A DNA stretch of 64,000 bases from Coffea arabica. Taxonomy: Eukaryota; Streptophyta; Magnoliopsida; Gentianales; Rubiaceae. Below are positions 45,720 to 58,192 of this stretch, in pieces. Below the pieces are notes generated by a model. That model searched no databases, was not told where the DNA came from, and saw nothing but the letters and a program-made list of their open reading frames with translations. Both the position numbers and the translations under genes were made by a program. Position 1 is the stretch's first letter, and every line of letters begins with the position of its first letter. The stretch covers positions 12,976,001-13,040,000 of the forward strand of contig NC_092312.1 of the NCBI RefSeq assembly GCF_036785885.1, written 5' to 3'.

Positions 45720-46303
45720 AGAGAATTGTAGTTTTGATCTCAAATGTTTAGAGGATAAATACTCTTAATACTTAAAGTTTGGACGAAAGAAAATATAGTT
45801 CCAAATGTTTCAAATTCTAAACACAATTAATCCTAATGACTGTTTTTACCAATTACTAGTGGAATCAGGTCACGTGCCGGTAACTAATTTTTTGAAAATA
45901 GTCTAAAAAATTAATAAAATATTGATAGCCATAATTTGTAATAAAAGATCACTAATTACCCATATGCTGATCAAGTAATTAATAAGTCTTTAACCTATTT
46001 TTTTTGTCAACCGTGTTTTTGTATTATGAGCTAAAGACTAACTAACATGATCATCGTGTGAGTAATCAATCCTCTTTTACTACAAATTATAGCAACAGAT
46101 AATGTTTTCACTTTTTTTAAGTCATTTCAAAAAATCACTTGTTAGTAGGCGATCAGATTCTAGTAGCAATTGGCAAAAATCAGTCTATTAGACTAAATGT
46201 GTTTAAAAATTGAAACATTTGAAACTACATTTGCTTTTGTCTAAATTTTAGGAACTAGAAGTGCTAATACCCCTAATATTTGAGATCAAAATTACAATTC
46301 TAT
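45720..46303. mobile_element. long-TIR (snap-back) MITE of about 0.58 kb
   Basis: The left arm (GAATTGTAGTTTTGATCTCAAATG) and the reverse complement of the right arm (GAATTGTAATTTTGATCTCAAATA) match, and similarity continues inward for roughly 100 bp (TTTCAAATGTTTCAA blocks). The single-stranded form would fold into one long hairpin. Flanks TATTTTCTTTTAG and TATTTTTCTTCTA may be an imperfect target duplication. Confidence 0.55.
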
Positions 46304-46739
46304 TTTTCTTCTAACTTTTTATGCTAGACAGACTTTATATTATACAAGTGGAAAAGATAAAGAGGAAGACGTAGGAGTTGAACCAAACCTCTTAAGTGTA
46401 CCATAATTGATGTTAATATCAATTAAACTCGTCATAAAATATTACTTGTGTATTCAACCTATCATTTGTTCTTGTAGAATAGATTGAAGCAGGTGCAAAA
46501 TATTAAGGTAGACATGCATTCAGTTACTGCAGAACCTACTTGCTCTCTCTTCTATCGTAATACCATTCTTTTTTTATCTTCTGAAAATACTGAAAGTTTC
46601 ATATTTTGAAGAAGCTGTGTTATTTTACATTCAAAAGAATAATTTGTGAACTTTTTTTATACACAAATAAGATTTTCTTATCTAATAAATTGAAATTAAT
46701 TTTTTTAATAAATTGAAATTAATTTATCACCGGTTGGTC

Positions 46740-46840
46740 TACAAGTAAAGAATCGGGTTTTTTTTTTTTTTGGATAACAAGGGGAAGGAGAAAATGGGCA
46801 GGGATGGTGAGTCGAACCCGAGATGTCATGGTAATAGATA
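46740..46840 (-). mobile_element. possible truncated SINE
   Basis: On the minus strand CATCTCGGGTTCGACTCACC is a good Pol III box B and is followed by a poly(A) (poly(T) at about 46759-46773, plus strand). Box A and flanking duplications are not clear. Confidence 0.35.
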
Positions 46841-47420
46841 TACTAATTAATTTACGTATTAGGGACAAAATCTAGTTCTACTGTACTTTTAGAAAACCAA
46901 TTTCCTTGTACCACCATTTGGGTTTGCAACATATTTACTTTCTTAAAATAGATTGTAACATTACACTGTCGTACGAAGTTTAACCAGCCAAGGTATAGGC
47001 CTTGAAGGAATTTCTCGACATTAAACCGAGAAAGGTGTTTGTTTAACGGAATGGGTTTGTCTATCCTAATGTTGACTTGCTTCATATTACTAATTGCCAC
47101 ATGGAATGAGCAATATAAAACTTCACTGAATTTCTTCAAATTATTAATCCAACCATATTTGATCATTCACTAAAATTTGTCTACAACTCCAGCATATAGG
47201 AATAATATGACGAACACTTACTAATAACTGGATATTTACTTTGAAAAATGGATATTTCAGCTAAATATTTGCATTTCTAGTATTTGAAATCTTGACTAAA
47301 TTCATTCTGTTATATTGAAGGATTTTTCTAAAAATTTACTCCGAAGCATTCGTTAATACACATAAATTATACTTGACTCACCATGTAAATTTTTGCTAAA
47401 AAATTTTATCACTTGAGACC

Positions 47421-48155
47421 AGTGTTGTTAGACCCCGGGTCGGATTGGCCGGTTCGACCGATTTGACTGTGAACTGGCATTTTTTCCAAATTGGTTTCTG
47501 GTATAAAACCGTTTTGATCGGACCGGTCGAACCGACTTTCTTTCCAAACTGGTTTGTAGTATAAAATTGCTTTTGTCAAAAACCAATTAAAACCATCAAA
47601 ACCCGCTAAACTAGTGATCCGATTTGACTGGTTGACTCGATTCTGAAACTTTTCTTTCTTCTTTTTCCCAAACATAATTTGAGTTACCTAAATTGTAACA
47701 CTTTTATTTATTAATAGGAATAAAAAAAGTCACCCATTTATTATGAATATCAATATCATTCGCTTTCCTAAATGATCTCTAAATCAAGATGTTTTCATCC
47801 CTATGATCTCATTAATGTAGCATCAGTGATTCCAACTTACATTAATTTATTTTAATTTAATTTTCAAGTAGTTTTGGAGAATGAACATATTTTAACCATG
47901 AATTTACATTTTTATATATAATTATTAAGTGTATATTTGATTGCAAGTCTAATATTTTTGAAGCATTTTTCATGATTGGCCAAATATAACCAAGAACTTA
48001 ATTTGAATATTTTTGAAAATTATAAAAATGTAAAATAATTATAACATCATGCGGACATCAGTGGATTTTTTAGAACAATCTAACCGATCCGACCAATTGA
48101 CCCTTGACCCAATAATTTAGCGAAGTCATTATTCGGTCCGAGTTTAACAATATTG
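47421..48155. mobile_element. MULE-type MITE, 735 bp, with 9-bp TSD
   Basis: Perfect 9-bp direct repeat CTTGAGACC at 47412-47420 and 48156-48164. Terminal inverted repeats begin AGTGTTGTTAGACCCCGGGT and (right end, reverse complement) CAATATTGTTAAACTCGGAC. The interior has many GGTTCGACCG/CGGTCGAACC-like blocks. No transposase. The 9-bp duplication points to the Mutator superfamily. Confidence 0.8.
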
Positions 48156-48309
48156 CTTGAGACCAAGAGTGTTTTAGGGTACCCGCTAGCCAAACGCATT
48201 ATTAAAAACTCATGCTGCCATTTTAAAGTTCACACGATAGATTAACAATTGAATTCTTATCCTTAGATTTGAGCATGACACTTGGTGAATCCAAGTACCA
48301 ATAGAGTAA

Positions 48310-49004
48310 GGCTCCGTTTGATAACACTGAATCTGAATTCTGAATTCTGAATACTGAAATAATTAATTTGTTGAATTTTAAGTACTGAAAAGAGATATAT
48401 GAATGTCTGAATCTATTTATACTGTTTGATAAATATTCATAACTTAATGCTTAATAAGCTAAATTGTACAATTTTGCCCTTCTATCTTTTAATCCAAAAA
48501 GGAAATAGAACCTATGATTTAATTAGTTTAAAATTGTTAGGTATAAAAAAGACAATATTTATTTTTAAATCAAATTAATATAAAAGAAGAAATATATTAT
48601 GCAAAACATTAAAAGAAACATTACAATCCAATAATTCATATAACATATAAATTCGACCTAAAAAATATAGAAATGATTGTTTGAATAGAGAATATCAGAT
48701 TGTTTTGTTTAATTAGATAAGGATTTTGAATAGAGAATATTAGGTTGTTTAATTAGATAAGGATTTTGAATGTAATTAACAAACAGGGATAGATTTGGTA
48801 GATAAGATAAAGTAATTGAAGTAAATCTCTTGGTTCTTATCAAATTAAGCATTCAGTTATGATTCTTGTACTGAAAAAAATACATACAAATTCAGCACCA
48901 CTTAATAAGTTCAGCAGATGAATTTTTATTTATTAAACACCCAAAACCTCTTAATATCTGAATGAATTCAGTTTCAGCACTTTTTTATGTTATCAAACAG
49001 GCAC
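48310..49004. mobile_element. Tourist-like (PIF/Harbinger) MITE, 695 bp, TSD TAA
   Basis: The ends GGCTCCGTTTGATAACACTGAA and (reverse complement) GTGCCTGTTTGATAACATAAA form inverted repeats, and TAA flanks both sides (48307-48309 and 49005-49007). Stretches with CTGAATTC and CAGCACTT recur near the ends. No coding capacity. Confidence 0.75.
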
Positions 49005-49007
49005 TAA

Positions 49008-51006
49008 ATAAATGGTAGGCCGAAGGACATTTTCAGATCGGACAAAAAAAATCACAAAACAGGAGAAAATGCTTCCCTCAGGCAAGCTAGGTAAAAATGG
49101 TTGACGGGCTCCTGAACTTGAAAGCGTCCCAAGACCAAGACGATAAATACTTGCAAATAATCTTGTACACGATTTTGGAAAAAAGTAATGAAGATTGATA
49201 GGTGATATACTAAGGGAAATCGATTAAAAAAATTGTCGTTGTAAACATTTTTAGTTCCTTTATTTTGAAAATTTTGGTATATCTGCTTTAATTTTTTTTA
49301 AAACTAAAGAAATAGTTGTCTTAGTAATTTTAATGCAAGTATTCCCTCTCTTCTGTTTCATCACTTCTCACCGCCATGGGCCAAAGGACTACGAACAGTA
49401 CAAATAAAGAGCTACTGGCAAAACAGAACGAATATGTCGTTTTTTTTGGCATATCAATGTGTTTATATATAACAGAAAAAAATTTGTTTCCACAAGATAA
49501 AAAAAATTGAAAATTATCATTGATTTGAATATAGAATTTGCTAAAATAATAATTTAAACAAAAAAAAAAGAAGTAAAAGATATAGTAGAGCTAATGACCG
49601 AAAATAATTTTGACCCTTACATTTCATTAGTTGAAAAAGACAATTACAACGGACAAAGTTCATTCATAAAGAAGATTAATGACAATATTTTGAAAAGTAA
49701 CACTAGTAAGAAAAGACAAAATTTTGTTTTATTAGTAACCAGTCATTTTTACTTTCCACATGCGATTACAAATTAATCATTGCTGGTCTTAGTATTTTTG
49801 TCATTTCTTAGTACTAAGTTGACTCACTAATGATTAAAATTAATGATCTTTGGTAAAGAAGGAAAATTTTATGATTTAGCCTCCATGCCCACTTACCGTC
49901 CTAATATTTCTTTTATTCACGATTCTATTACTGCCCTCCCAGCACTCGTGAGGCAAGCAAAAGATTCATTTCATAAATTAACCAACAAAAAACCAAGTGA
50001 TAGTTGGATAAGCACATTGAGAAGAAAAGCAGCAAAACGACAATATGCCGATTTAGGAACGGAAAGAGCACCATCTTTTGGAAAGAAGAGAAATATGTAA
50101 TGTTATCAACCACCATGCAAATCTTCAATAGTCAGTGGGAACGACCCCATTTTTGCATGTGGCGATTCGAATGCAGAAATGTAAATTTATCAATAATGAT
50201 AATTGCTACCTAATTATGTCTTTGGCAGTCGGCGCATGCTTTTAATTAGCTTGATAGCACTGTAACGTTAGGTCTATCCAATAAGCAGCGGAAGTGTAGA
50301 GACAGAAGGAGTTTCATGAACACTTGAGAAATGTTACATGAACGAATTCCAACCATGAATTAAATATTCACGAAAAATAAGAGAAACTCTCAATAATTGG
50401 TAGAACCAACCAATATTTGATTTATCACGAGAAAAGTCTTATATCACGTTTATTCACTATTTCACCAATATGTCAATCAGTAACAGTTTCTTTCCCCTCT
50501 TTGACCGTATATTTCTTCATCTCCAAGCATATTACAGCAATTTTCGTACATTGATTCGAAATTCAAATATATGAACAGTGGACGGAATCCGATCCTCGGG
50601 GCTAAAGAAATGGCAATTCTAAATACTTATTATAAATAAATGTGTGTATCTGCAATTGTGTACCTAGATGACAATTCGTGCTTTGTTAAACCAATTCCAA
50701 TTTGATACCTGCTAGGTTTTTTCCCCCCTTTTCTTGATGTTTTAGAGCTATCCTTGTCTGCAAAATCATTGACTAATTTATATCTGTCACTTGCATGCAT
50801 ATCTCCATATGTGCGATACGCCTAGTAAAAGGGCCAGATGACAAGGTTGACAACTCAGAAACCAATTTTATAGGACGAGAAAGGACAGAAAGGAAGTTAA
50901 GGCATTAAGGAGTTGCTTTTGTCGGGACAAAAGGCAATTTACACAAAGTTCGTTTGAGATGATAATGGAAGATTGCAGTATACGAATGCTAGTCCACAAG
51001 GGAAAG
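49008..51006. other. intergenic region
   Basis: AT-rich. Two plus-strand frames (49594-49776 and 49843-50100, the latter 85 codons) show no recognisable motif. The right end is the promoter of the second CLE gene. Confidence 0.4.
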
Positions 51007-51015
51007 TATATAAAA
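51007..51015 (+). promoter_or_regulatory. TATA box of the second CLE gene
   Basis: TATATAAAA, with the start codon about 205 bp downstream. This suggests a leader of roughly 170-180 nt. Confidence 0.55.
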
Positions 51016-51219
51016 CCTACATTTGCTATTGATGCAAACGCCAACAATTACGTATGTGTTTAAATTTTTAATCTTATTTTACATCTGTTGGGTCTCTTTC
51101 ATTTACTTGTTATAAATCTAGAGTGATGTTAATTGATGTGTTACTTCGCAATCACCAAGAGACCATAATCTAGCTGCATTGGTTTCCTCTTTAATTAGCT
51201 TTTAGACTGTGCATGAATT

Positions 51220-51510
51220 ATGGCATATTCAACTACCATACGAATTCTTCTTTTAGTATTGTTAATTTTCTTTGCACATTTCAACATCTCAAGTGCAATT
51301 GGTTACAGAGGTGTTGCAAATATGCACAGAAAGATAAATAGCAGGGAGCTTTTGCGTCAATTAAGCTTCGAATTATCAAAGATGAAAGATGATAATGATA
51401 AGGATGATAACGCTAAGGGGAGACTGACTGACCTTCCGGGTGACAGACTAGTTCCTGAAGGGCCAGATCCTCATCACCATTACAATTCTCCAATGCCAGG
51501 ATTATCCTGA
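51220..51510 (+). CDS. CLE-type secreted signalling peptide precursor (96 aa)
   Basis: Single exon. Residues 1-26 form a signal peptide (MAYSTTIRILLLVLLIFFAH with cleavage probably after SSA). The variable region is charged (MKDDNDKDDNAKGR). A CLE-like motif RLVPEGPDPHHH lies at residues 76-87, with a tail YNSPMPGLS. Gly6, Pro7, Asp8, Pro9, His11 and Pro4 are conserved. Glu at position 5 and His at positions 10 and 12 are distinctive and partly shared with the first CLE gene, so the two are probably related. The longer C-terminal tail would need trimming. Likely an extracellular ligand of a CLV1/BAM-type receptor kinase. Which CLE subgroup it belongs to cannot be settled from sequence alone. 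Confidence 0.85.
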   Translation: MAYSTTIRILLLVLLIFFAHFNISSAIGYRGVANMHRKINSRELLRQLSFELSKMKDDNDKDDNAKGRLTDLPGDRLVPEGPDPHHHYNSPMPGLS

Positions 51511-53605
51511 TGTTATAATCCACCTCTTTCAAGGTAGTCTATCTCTGCCAAGCGAAGCACCATTTTAAATCTGCACCATGTATAGGTTCAATACTAGTGA
51601 CGCTAGTCATCTATGCATTAAAAGTGTAGATTTAAAATGGAGAAATTTATATGTTTCGTTAGTGAATGGAGGAAAATGTAAGTTTTCCTTAATGTGATTA
51701 CGAATTTCAGTTTTTCTTCCATGAAGTTTGTTTTGCATCATTTGCTTCTAATTTATGATGATCATACTCTAGCCTCCTACCATTATTAAAATGCTATATA
51801 TATAAAAAAAAAAAAAGATGCTTTTATTTGTCTGTCAAGTAACTTGCTAACCGATACAAGCAAGTCCAATGTCTTGATTTATTTGGTGATAAAAATGTCG
51901 GTATGCATAAGTGTCCCTGCGTTGATTGCATGTAATTCAATTTGATATCCATTTCTTTGACGTTGAGTCGTTTAGATTTCAGTGAAAGCTTGGTTCAATG
52001 CAGTCATTTTGAGTTAATAGTAATAGCTAGCAATAGAGTTCAAAACCCCACGAATGATTGCATGGTTATTTGGTACAATTACCTCAAAATGTTGAAGTGA
52101 TAAATTCCCATGCACATTCCAGATGGAGTTTTGGTCCAAAATGTGAGTTTGTTGTCTAAGTCATTGACATTAATGCTCGTTATCAAGCCAAACAGGGATT
52201 TCTGAAAATTTCAAAGTGCAGTAAGTAACTGTCCAAAATGAAACTTGAGAATTGTGATGTGCAGTAGAAAGAGATAAATAACATTCATTCAAGGGTACGT
52301 CCAATATTAATATGGGTTAGCCCCTTTACATGTCTTTATTACTAATTAATCTGATCCATTTCCAAAAACACTAATTTAGTCCCCTAATATTTGACATGCA
52401 TTAAAAATTCTCATTTTAATATCCTTTGCAAAAAGTTCGCAATTTTCAACTAATCCGGATTAAAATGCCCTCAACCAGTCAAAAATTGATGAGATAAGGG
52501 TCCAAATTGGTTTCCATGGTAATTACACAAGGGTGCGAAACTGCGCAGACCTGGATGATTTGGACTGCTTAAAGTCTTGAAAGCAGTTGTTATCCGGAAT
52601 GCAAAAGAGCCAAAAACTTTTTAAGAGGTGTAAAGTGGAATAAGCATCAACTAATAAACTGCCGCAGATCCTATCTCCTGCATCAAAGCTTGCTCAATGA
52701 TCCGGAATAGCACTTCTAATTTGAGCTTATCACTAGTATCATATATTTGTCCATGCATTCGGACGTAATGGACTATATATGTCAAATCATCCGAAAGACA
52801 AGTGTTCTTTTTGATAGTGCCTGCTAGAAACATGAATATACACATACCACTAGCAGGGTTTTCAGTGCGCGTACGGACGGTTGACTGGACGGATTGATGA
52901 TATATTAATCGTGGAAAGGTTCCGTTTCTTGGATTCCAACGCCATTTCGATTCAAAAAAATAAAGAAAAAGATCAATGAAACCTGAGGATTACAAAGCAA
53001 AACATTTCTTGGATCCAGCAAACACGGTCGAGAAAAAGTGTTTGATATAAAAAGTTGCAGGCTGCTGTCGACTTGGTCGTTGCAATTTGAACATTTCTCA
53101 AACCCCAAGTGATTTTTTAATTAAGCAGAGTCATTTTCTTGTAGAAACAACAGTTCTGCTGGATGTGTTTGGATTGCATTTTTCTGAATTTTTTATAAAA
53201 AAATTACTGTAACGATTTGATATATGTAAGATAAAAAGGTGATTAGAAAATGCGTTCATGAAATAATACGCAGGAATTTTTTTTTGAAAAATTACAATCT
53301 AAACAAACCCAGTGTTCTAGTCTCTAGAGTAGCGTTTTATAATAGTCATACGCGCCTTCTGGATCATATATACGACCTATTGTTGTAAAAATGTTGAGGA
53401 TCCAAACTGCATAAAACCAAGAATTTGAGGACCACTTTCAAAAGGCAATTTTGAAGATTACCTAAGAACCCCAAAAAAGTACCCACAGTTTGCTACTTGA
53501 ACATCCTCATGATTATTATAATGTGTATACATTTGGTGCTTAGACATCATACTCTAGATCTGGCATGAGGAAACAAAGGCATAGAAGCAGAAGGCTCTGT
53601 TTAAT
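51511..53605. other. intergenic region
   Basis: 3' flank of the second CLE gene and of the minus-strand esterase. Holds a MITE at 53165-53310. Other open frames are short and featureless. Confidence 0.45.
53165..53310. mobile_element. small MITE related to the one at 20252-20421
   Basis: The ends GTGTTTGGATTGCA and TACAATCTAAACAAAC are imperfect inverted repeats. The interior (TTACTGTAACGATTTGATAT, GTAAGATAAAAAGGTGATTAG) matches the copy inside the LINE. Similar elements are common near plant genes. Confidence 0.6.
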
Positions 53606-56600
53606 TCAAAATTCAAAAGCTTTAAGAGGATCATTTGGATCAATGTCGGTTATGAGAGGAAGATCAACCAGTAGAGTTTCCAGACTCAGGCCTTCTCCCT
53701 TGAGCTTTTCAACGACTTCTTCAAAAACAATCCTATTGCCCCGCTCAGTAAGGTGTAAGCCATCCCTAAAATAAAAATTGCAGCAATCATCACGAATATC
53801 AATACCGAATTACCAGTCATATTTAGTCTAAAACCATAAAGCCATCATGAATACAGGTGTTGGATCATATAACTTCATATATTGAAAAGAGGTCTATATC
53901 AGCATACAAAAATCTAACATAAATCAGGATAGCATAGATTAAAGACCATTGAAAGGGTCGGCCTGACAACCAAGCCATCATGTTATTCAAATTATCAACA
54001 ATGATATAGCCTGGATACATTCAGAATACAGAATTTAAACGACGCAGGAAACAAAAACCAAGAAGAGAGAAAAATCCCCGATATCTTCAATCAAAAAGGA
54101 TGAATGCAAACTAAAATCAGCAGTCTACCTGCCTTTACATGCTATTATGGTTGCATGAGTATTCGGAAATTAGATAGCTAACTATGACTCTGCCACCAGA
54201 TGGTAACTAAAATTCTTTTACACATATAGTGATGCTGAAGCATGACTAATGGTGAAATAGTTCATAAACTTGGAAATATAATGAAAGAATACCAGAGCAA
54301 AGCAGTTTGCCAGCCAGGAAATTGCTGCATTTTGGTCCAGAGATCTATAGCTGGTGCTTCAAATTCGGCTGCAACAGAAAGACAAGCTTTGGCATAACTA
54401 CCAGCTGCTTCATTTGTCCTCTCCGCCAGGCCCAGCTTGTTCTCACCATATGGATACCTGCATTACGAAATTACAGAATTTCAACTTTTCCAATGCTATC
54501 CAATTGAAATGTCAAACAACAACTGAAGTAGTACTACAAGAAAATGGACTGGAAAAAGACGAATGAAGATATGTGTGCACAAATAGACAGCACAATAAAT
54601 CTCAAGATAGATGCTCACAAGAGTCGTGCTGCTTCATGGATTGGCGGAGGTGTGATTAGCAGAACATGAGTCCGAGGCCATCGTCTCTGAATCAACAAAT
54701 TCAGATAAGGAACTACTAAGAACCTTGAGATACATACATACATACATACACACATATGCGTGTGTATATATATATGTGTGTGTGTGTTTGTACTAATGCG
54801 AAAACCATAGAGCCATCTTTTCAATATTTTAGTGGAATGTGCCTCCCGAATATTCTTCATAAGCTTTTCATAAAGCAAATATAGTAAATCAATAAGAAGA
54901 AAAAAATAAAATAAAATTTAGCTGCAAAAATGGCCTCAAGTATGAGCAAGCACCAAAAAACTTTGACTTGTAACATTGCCCTGCAACATTTGCTAGGCTA
55001 TTAGATAGGCTTTCCTGCAAATTCGGAATAAGATGACATAGAAAGTTGCTAATGCAAGGGACAAAGACTGCAAAAATTTTCTTGATTCATGCAACCAACG
55101 TCAAGCTTATTGAAATAAAGGATGCCTCAAGTTCAGTAGCTTGACTAAAGACCCAATGACCCTAACTATTTATGAAAAGCACATTTAACCTCGACTTAAT
55201 GTTCAATTCAAATTTCATTACGTACCTGAGCTGAATAAAGCATAGCTCACATATTTTTGGTTTGAGAGGCTCCTAATTAATTTTGATCCAACCATATTGT
55301 TAGCTTTCTAAAGATCCTTCCAGGTTTTGATGTATACCATGGCAAAAATTATCATTGGATTTAAGGACACGAGATAGCAGACCAATTCAACCAATCTGTT
55401 TGTAGGCCGAAGGTGCTCCAATTTGAAGTCAGACTCAACCGAAGAGTTCCAGAAAGTACAGTACACTCGTCTATTTTAAATTCATGATTCTAGAGACACT
55501 TGGTTCATGCCAAGGCCAAAAACAAAAGGTAAAAACAATCTTGTCACTAAAAAATTCATAATGCCATCAATGCCGGTTTTGATTCTCAATTTGTCAAAGT
55601 TTCCATGCGCATCATGACAAGAGTAGTAGAAGAAGCTAGATGCAGCTCTATTCTTTGATGTGCTATCATGTCAATTCTAGCAAATCCATTAGAAGCACCA
55701 TGAGTGACGACTAACGATATTATTAAGAGGATGGACTTGTCAAAGGAAACAAAAGTAACCTTACAATGATGCCAACAAAAAAATCTTGACCTCTAAGAAA
55801 CCTCTAGGATGTGAAAACCTCACACTCTAAGGACATTAATTAATACTCATACAACAAGATCAAAGGCCTCACCTAAAATGAAATGGTCCACAATTTGCAA
55901 TAATTGGTAGACCCATATACCAACAACAAAACACACGAATTATTGATCTAACAAACAACTACAATTGACATGCTCCTAGTTTGAGATAGCAGATGATCGG
56001 TGTTTGTGATGTGATGCAACTAAGGCCCTTCAATCTAATGAAAATGACAGGGCACTCAATGCACTGCATTATTTAACTTTAAAACAGTAAAATCAGTCGA
56101 GTGGCAAAGGCCAATAGTGACAACTGGGCCTCATGCATGTATGCTTTCTCTGGCACATGCTCTTTCTTTTAAGGATGCTCCTAGACCCACCAGTCCAATA
56201 TGACCAATTTGCGGCTTCACGCTTCCTGATTCACTTCTTGATAACCACTCACATAATATCCCCACTTCAATCCAAGCTCTTTATTCAGCAACCAGAATGA
56301 TATTCTAGCAAATATCAGTCTGGTTGCTGAGTAAACTGAGAAAATAAGCATATAATGAAAGCCTGCCATAAAGGATATTGTCATATCCAAATGAAACCAC
56401 ACAGACACTTACCATACTAGTTCGGAGCTTGAATGTTTAGTGTTATTGGTGGACATCAGTCATATATAATATATATATATATATAAACATTTGCTCATGT
56501 GATAAAGATAACAGGTCATAAGATATTTTAAGGCATGGTATGTAATCAAGAGTCAGTTCTGGAAGATTACACATGCTATGCAAAAGAAAACGCAAGAGAC

Positions 56601-57250
56601 TAGGAAAGTAGAAGTGAGCTATGGTTTGGTGGGAGTCAATTAAGATTCTTTTTCATCCGAAGGTTCTAATTATTAAGTTCAAAGAAAAACAATCTCTTAA
56701 GACAACTTGACATGATACTCAGTACATGTGATTTCCCTAAGTAGGTGGAGTCAAAAACAAAGATAATTCAGTGCATATATATATATATGTATGTATGTAT
56801 AGTTTACTTCTCCCCTCTCCCTCATCCCCCAAAAAAAGATCGTACCTCGTAAGCCTCATAGTTTCTGATTGCAAGATGGAGTCGTAACTATTGACCTAAA
56901 ACAGAGGAACAAAGCTTTAACGCACTTGATGTGGTCATGAAGTTCATCCTTTTGTAGTTACTATTTGCTAGGAAAGACTTATCTGGTTGGATGCAAAATG
57001 CTTAATGTGTAGAGCATTTTGGCTCCTCCCATATTAGGATGTGAATGCAGGATCAACCGATACTTATTCAGTTGTTAAATTCTTTTTACTATTATAAAAG
57101 ATAATTAAAACAATCCAGTTATACTTTCATTCTAAAAAGTTTTAGTTCTTCAATGGGAGTAAATGGACAAAAAATGAATTCAAAAGTGAGAAAACGGAAG
57201 GGTTCCCAGTCTCCTCTTCTAACGTTAGAAAGCTCTACAGAAAGGAAACT
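53540..57250. repeat. segmental tandem duplication, left copy
   Basis: Not only the last three exons but most of the long intron (for example the TGATCGGTGTTTGTGATG and CTTCACGCTTCCTGATTCAC stretches) is repeated at about 60340-64000, in the same orientation and about 6.8 kb away. The right copy runs off the window. Confidence 0.8.
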
Positions 57251-58192
57251 CTATTCCTATGGAGAAGAGAAAAGCGTCATGAAAATTGACAAAGAAAATG
57301 TGTCAGAGTTTGAATTCTCCTTCATACACAAAGAGACACGAATTTGTGCTAACCAAACTGTGCAGAACTCTAAAAACGATTTTTGACATGTTCTATGGGA
57401 ATGTATACTGACAAATACATATTGTTTCTAGATATTGACATACACTTCAGCATTTTCAACTCCTCCAAACCAATTTATAACTTTTTTTTTTTTTTTGCAC
57501 TATACCTCAATGAACATTATGTCATCATGGTAATCCTTTTCAAACAAAACTTGCTCTTTTTCCAGCTTAAAAATGGACAGTAACACCATGTGGGGGGAGA
57601 GAGAGAGAGAGAGAGGTAGAGAGAGGCAGTAACATTCTCTTTAAAAGAATAGCTTCAAATCCCCATACCATAATATCAAGAATCATGATAAGATACAATC
57701 CCTCATCTGCATGTGTGTGTGTGTGTGTGTGTGTGGGAGAAAGAGATATAGTCCAGCTAGGCAGTACCTTCAAAAAGGAAACGATGGAGCGAAGATTCTG
57801 CTTATACTCATCAACAGGTACGTGTTGGAAGGCAGCATGTCGATCAGGAAGGGAAGCATCATTTGCACCAAAGAACACCGTTACAGCCAAGGGTGCCTCT
57901 GCTTCCCCGACGCCACTGTCAGCCGCCGGTGCCGGAGGAAACACCTTGTCTATCACCTTCAAAGCCCACCTTGTATTGTACCCACCAAACCCTCTTACCA
58001 CCACGTCTACCTGTATATCATTCAAGTAGTGTACTAGTAGCATTAGCAGTCTAGCACCTCAATTTGTTAATTGTATTTGTAAGTATATTGTACCCTTCGA
58101 GAAAAATGGTTGGTAAGAGAAGCACCCCATCCTCCGCCAGCAAAAGAGGATTCAGTGATCGAGTCACCAAAAAGATAAATCTTTGGTCTCAT
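53606..58192 (-). CDS. SGNH/GDSL esterase, IAH1/At5g45920-like
   Basis: Hydrolase of the single-domain SGNH family (relatives of isoamyl-acetate-hydrolysing esterase), acting on carboxylic esters; the natural plant substrate is unknown. Exons in transcription order: 58192-58094, 58010-57768, 54686-54619, 54457-54293, 53765-53606; 244 aa, all GT-AG. The catalytic blocks are present: block I MRPKIYLFGDSITESSF (Ser), block II RGFGGYNTRW (Gly), block III VFFGANDASLP (Asn), block V DGLHLTERGN (Asp and His). Other family landmarks are HVPVDEYKQNLRSIVSFLK and VLLITPPPI. The start at 58192 follows the homologue start MRPKIYLFGDS. No signal peptide, so probably cytosolic. Intron 2 is 3.1 kb and holds dinucleotide repeats near 54733-54788, 57598-57614 and 57711-57733. 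It has a tandem paralogue on its right. Confidence 0.92.

Noticed and set aside
46740-46840. tRNA gene on the minus strand (box-B match)
   Set aside because: No cloverleaf can be formed and a poly(A) follows. A SINE fragment fits better.
46852-47166. 104-codon minus-strand frame
   Set aside because: No recognisable motif, surrounded by repeats, no splice partners. Probably chance or a very old relic.
49843-50100. 85-codon plus-strand frame with a basic C-terminus
   Set aside because: No signal peptide, domain or promoter evidence. Length is within chance in AT-rich DNA.
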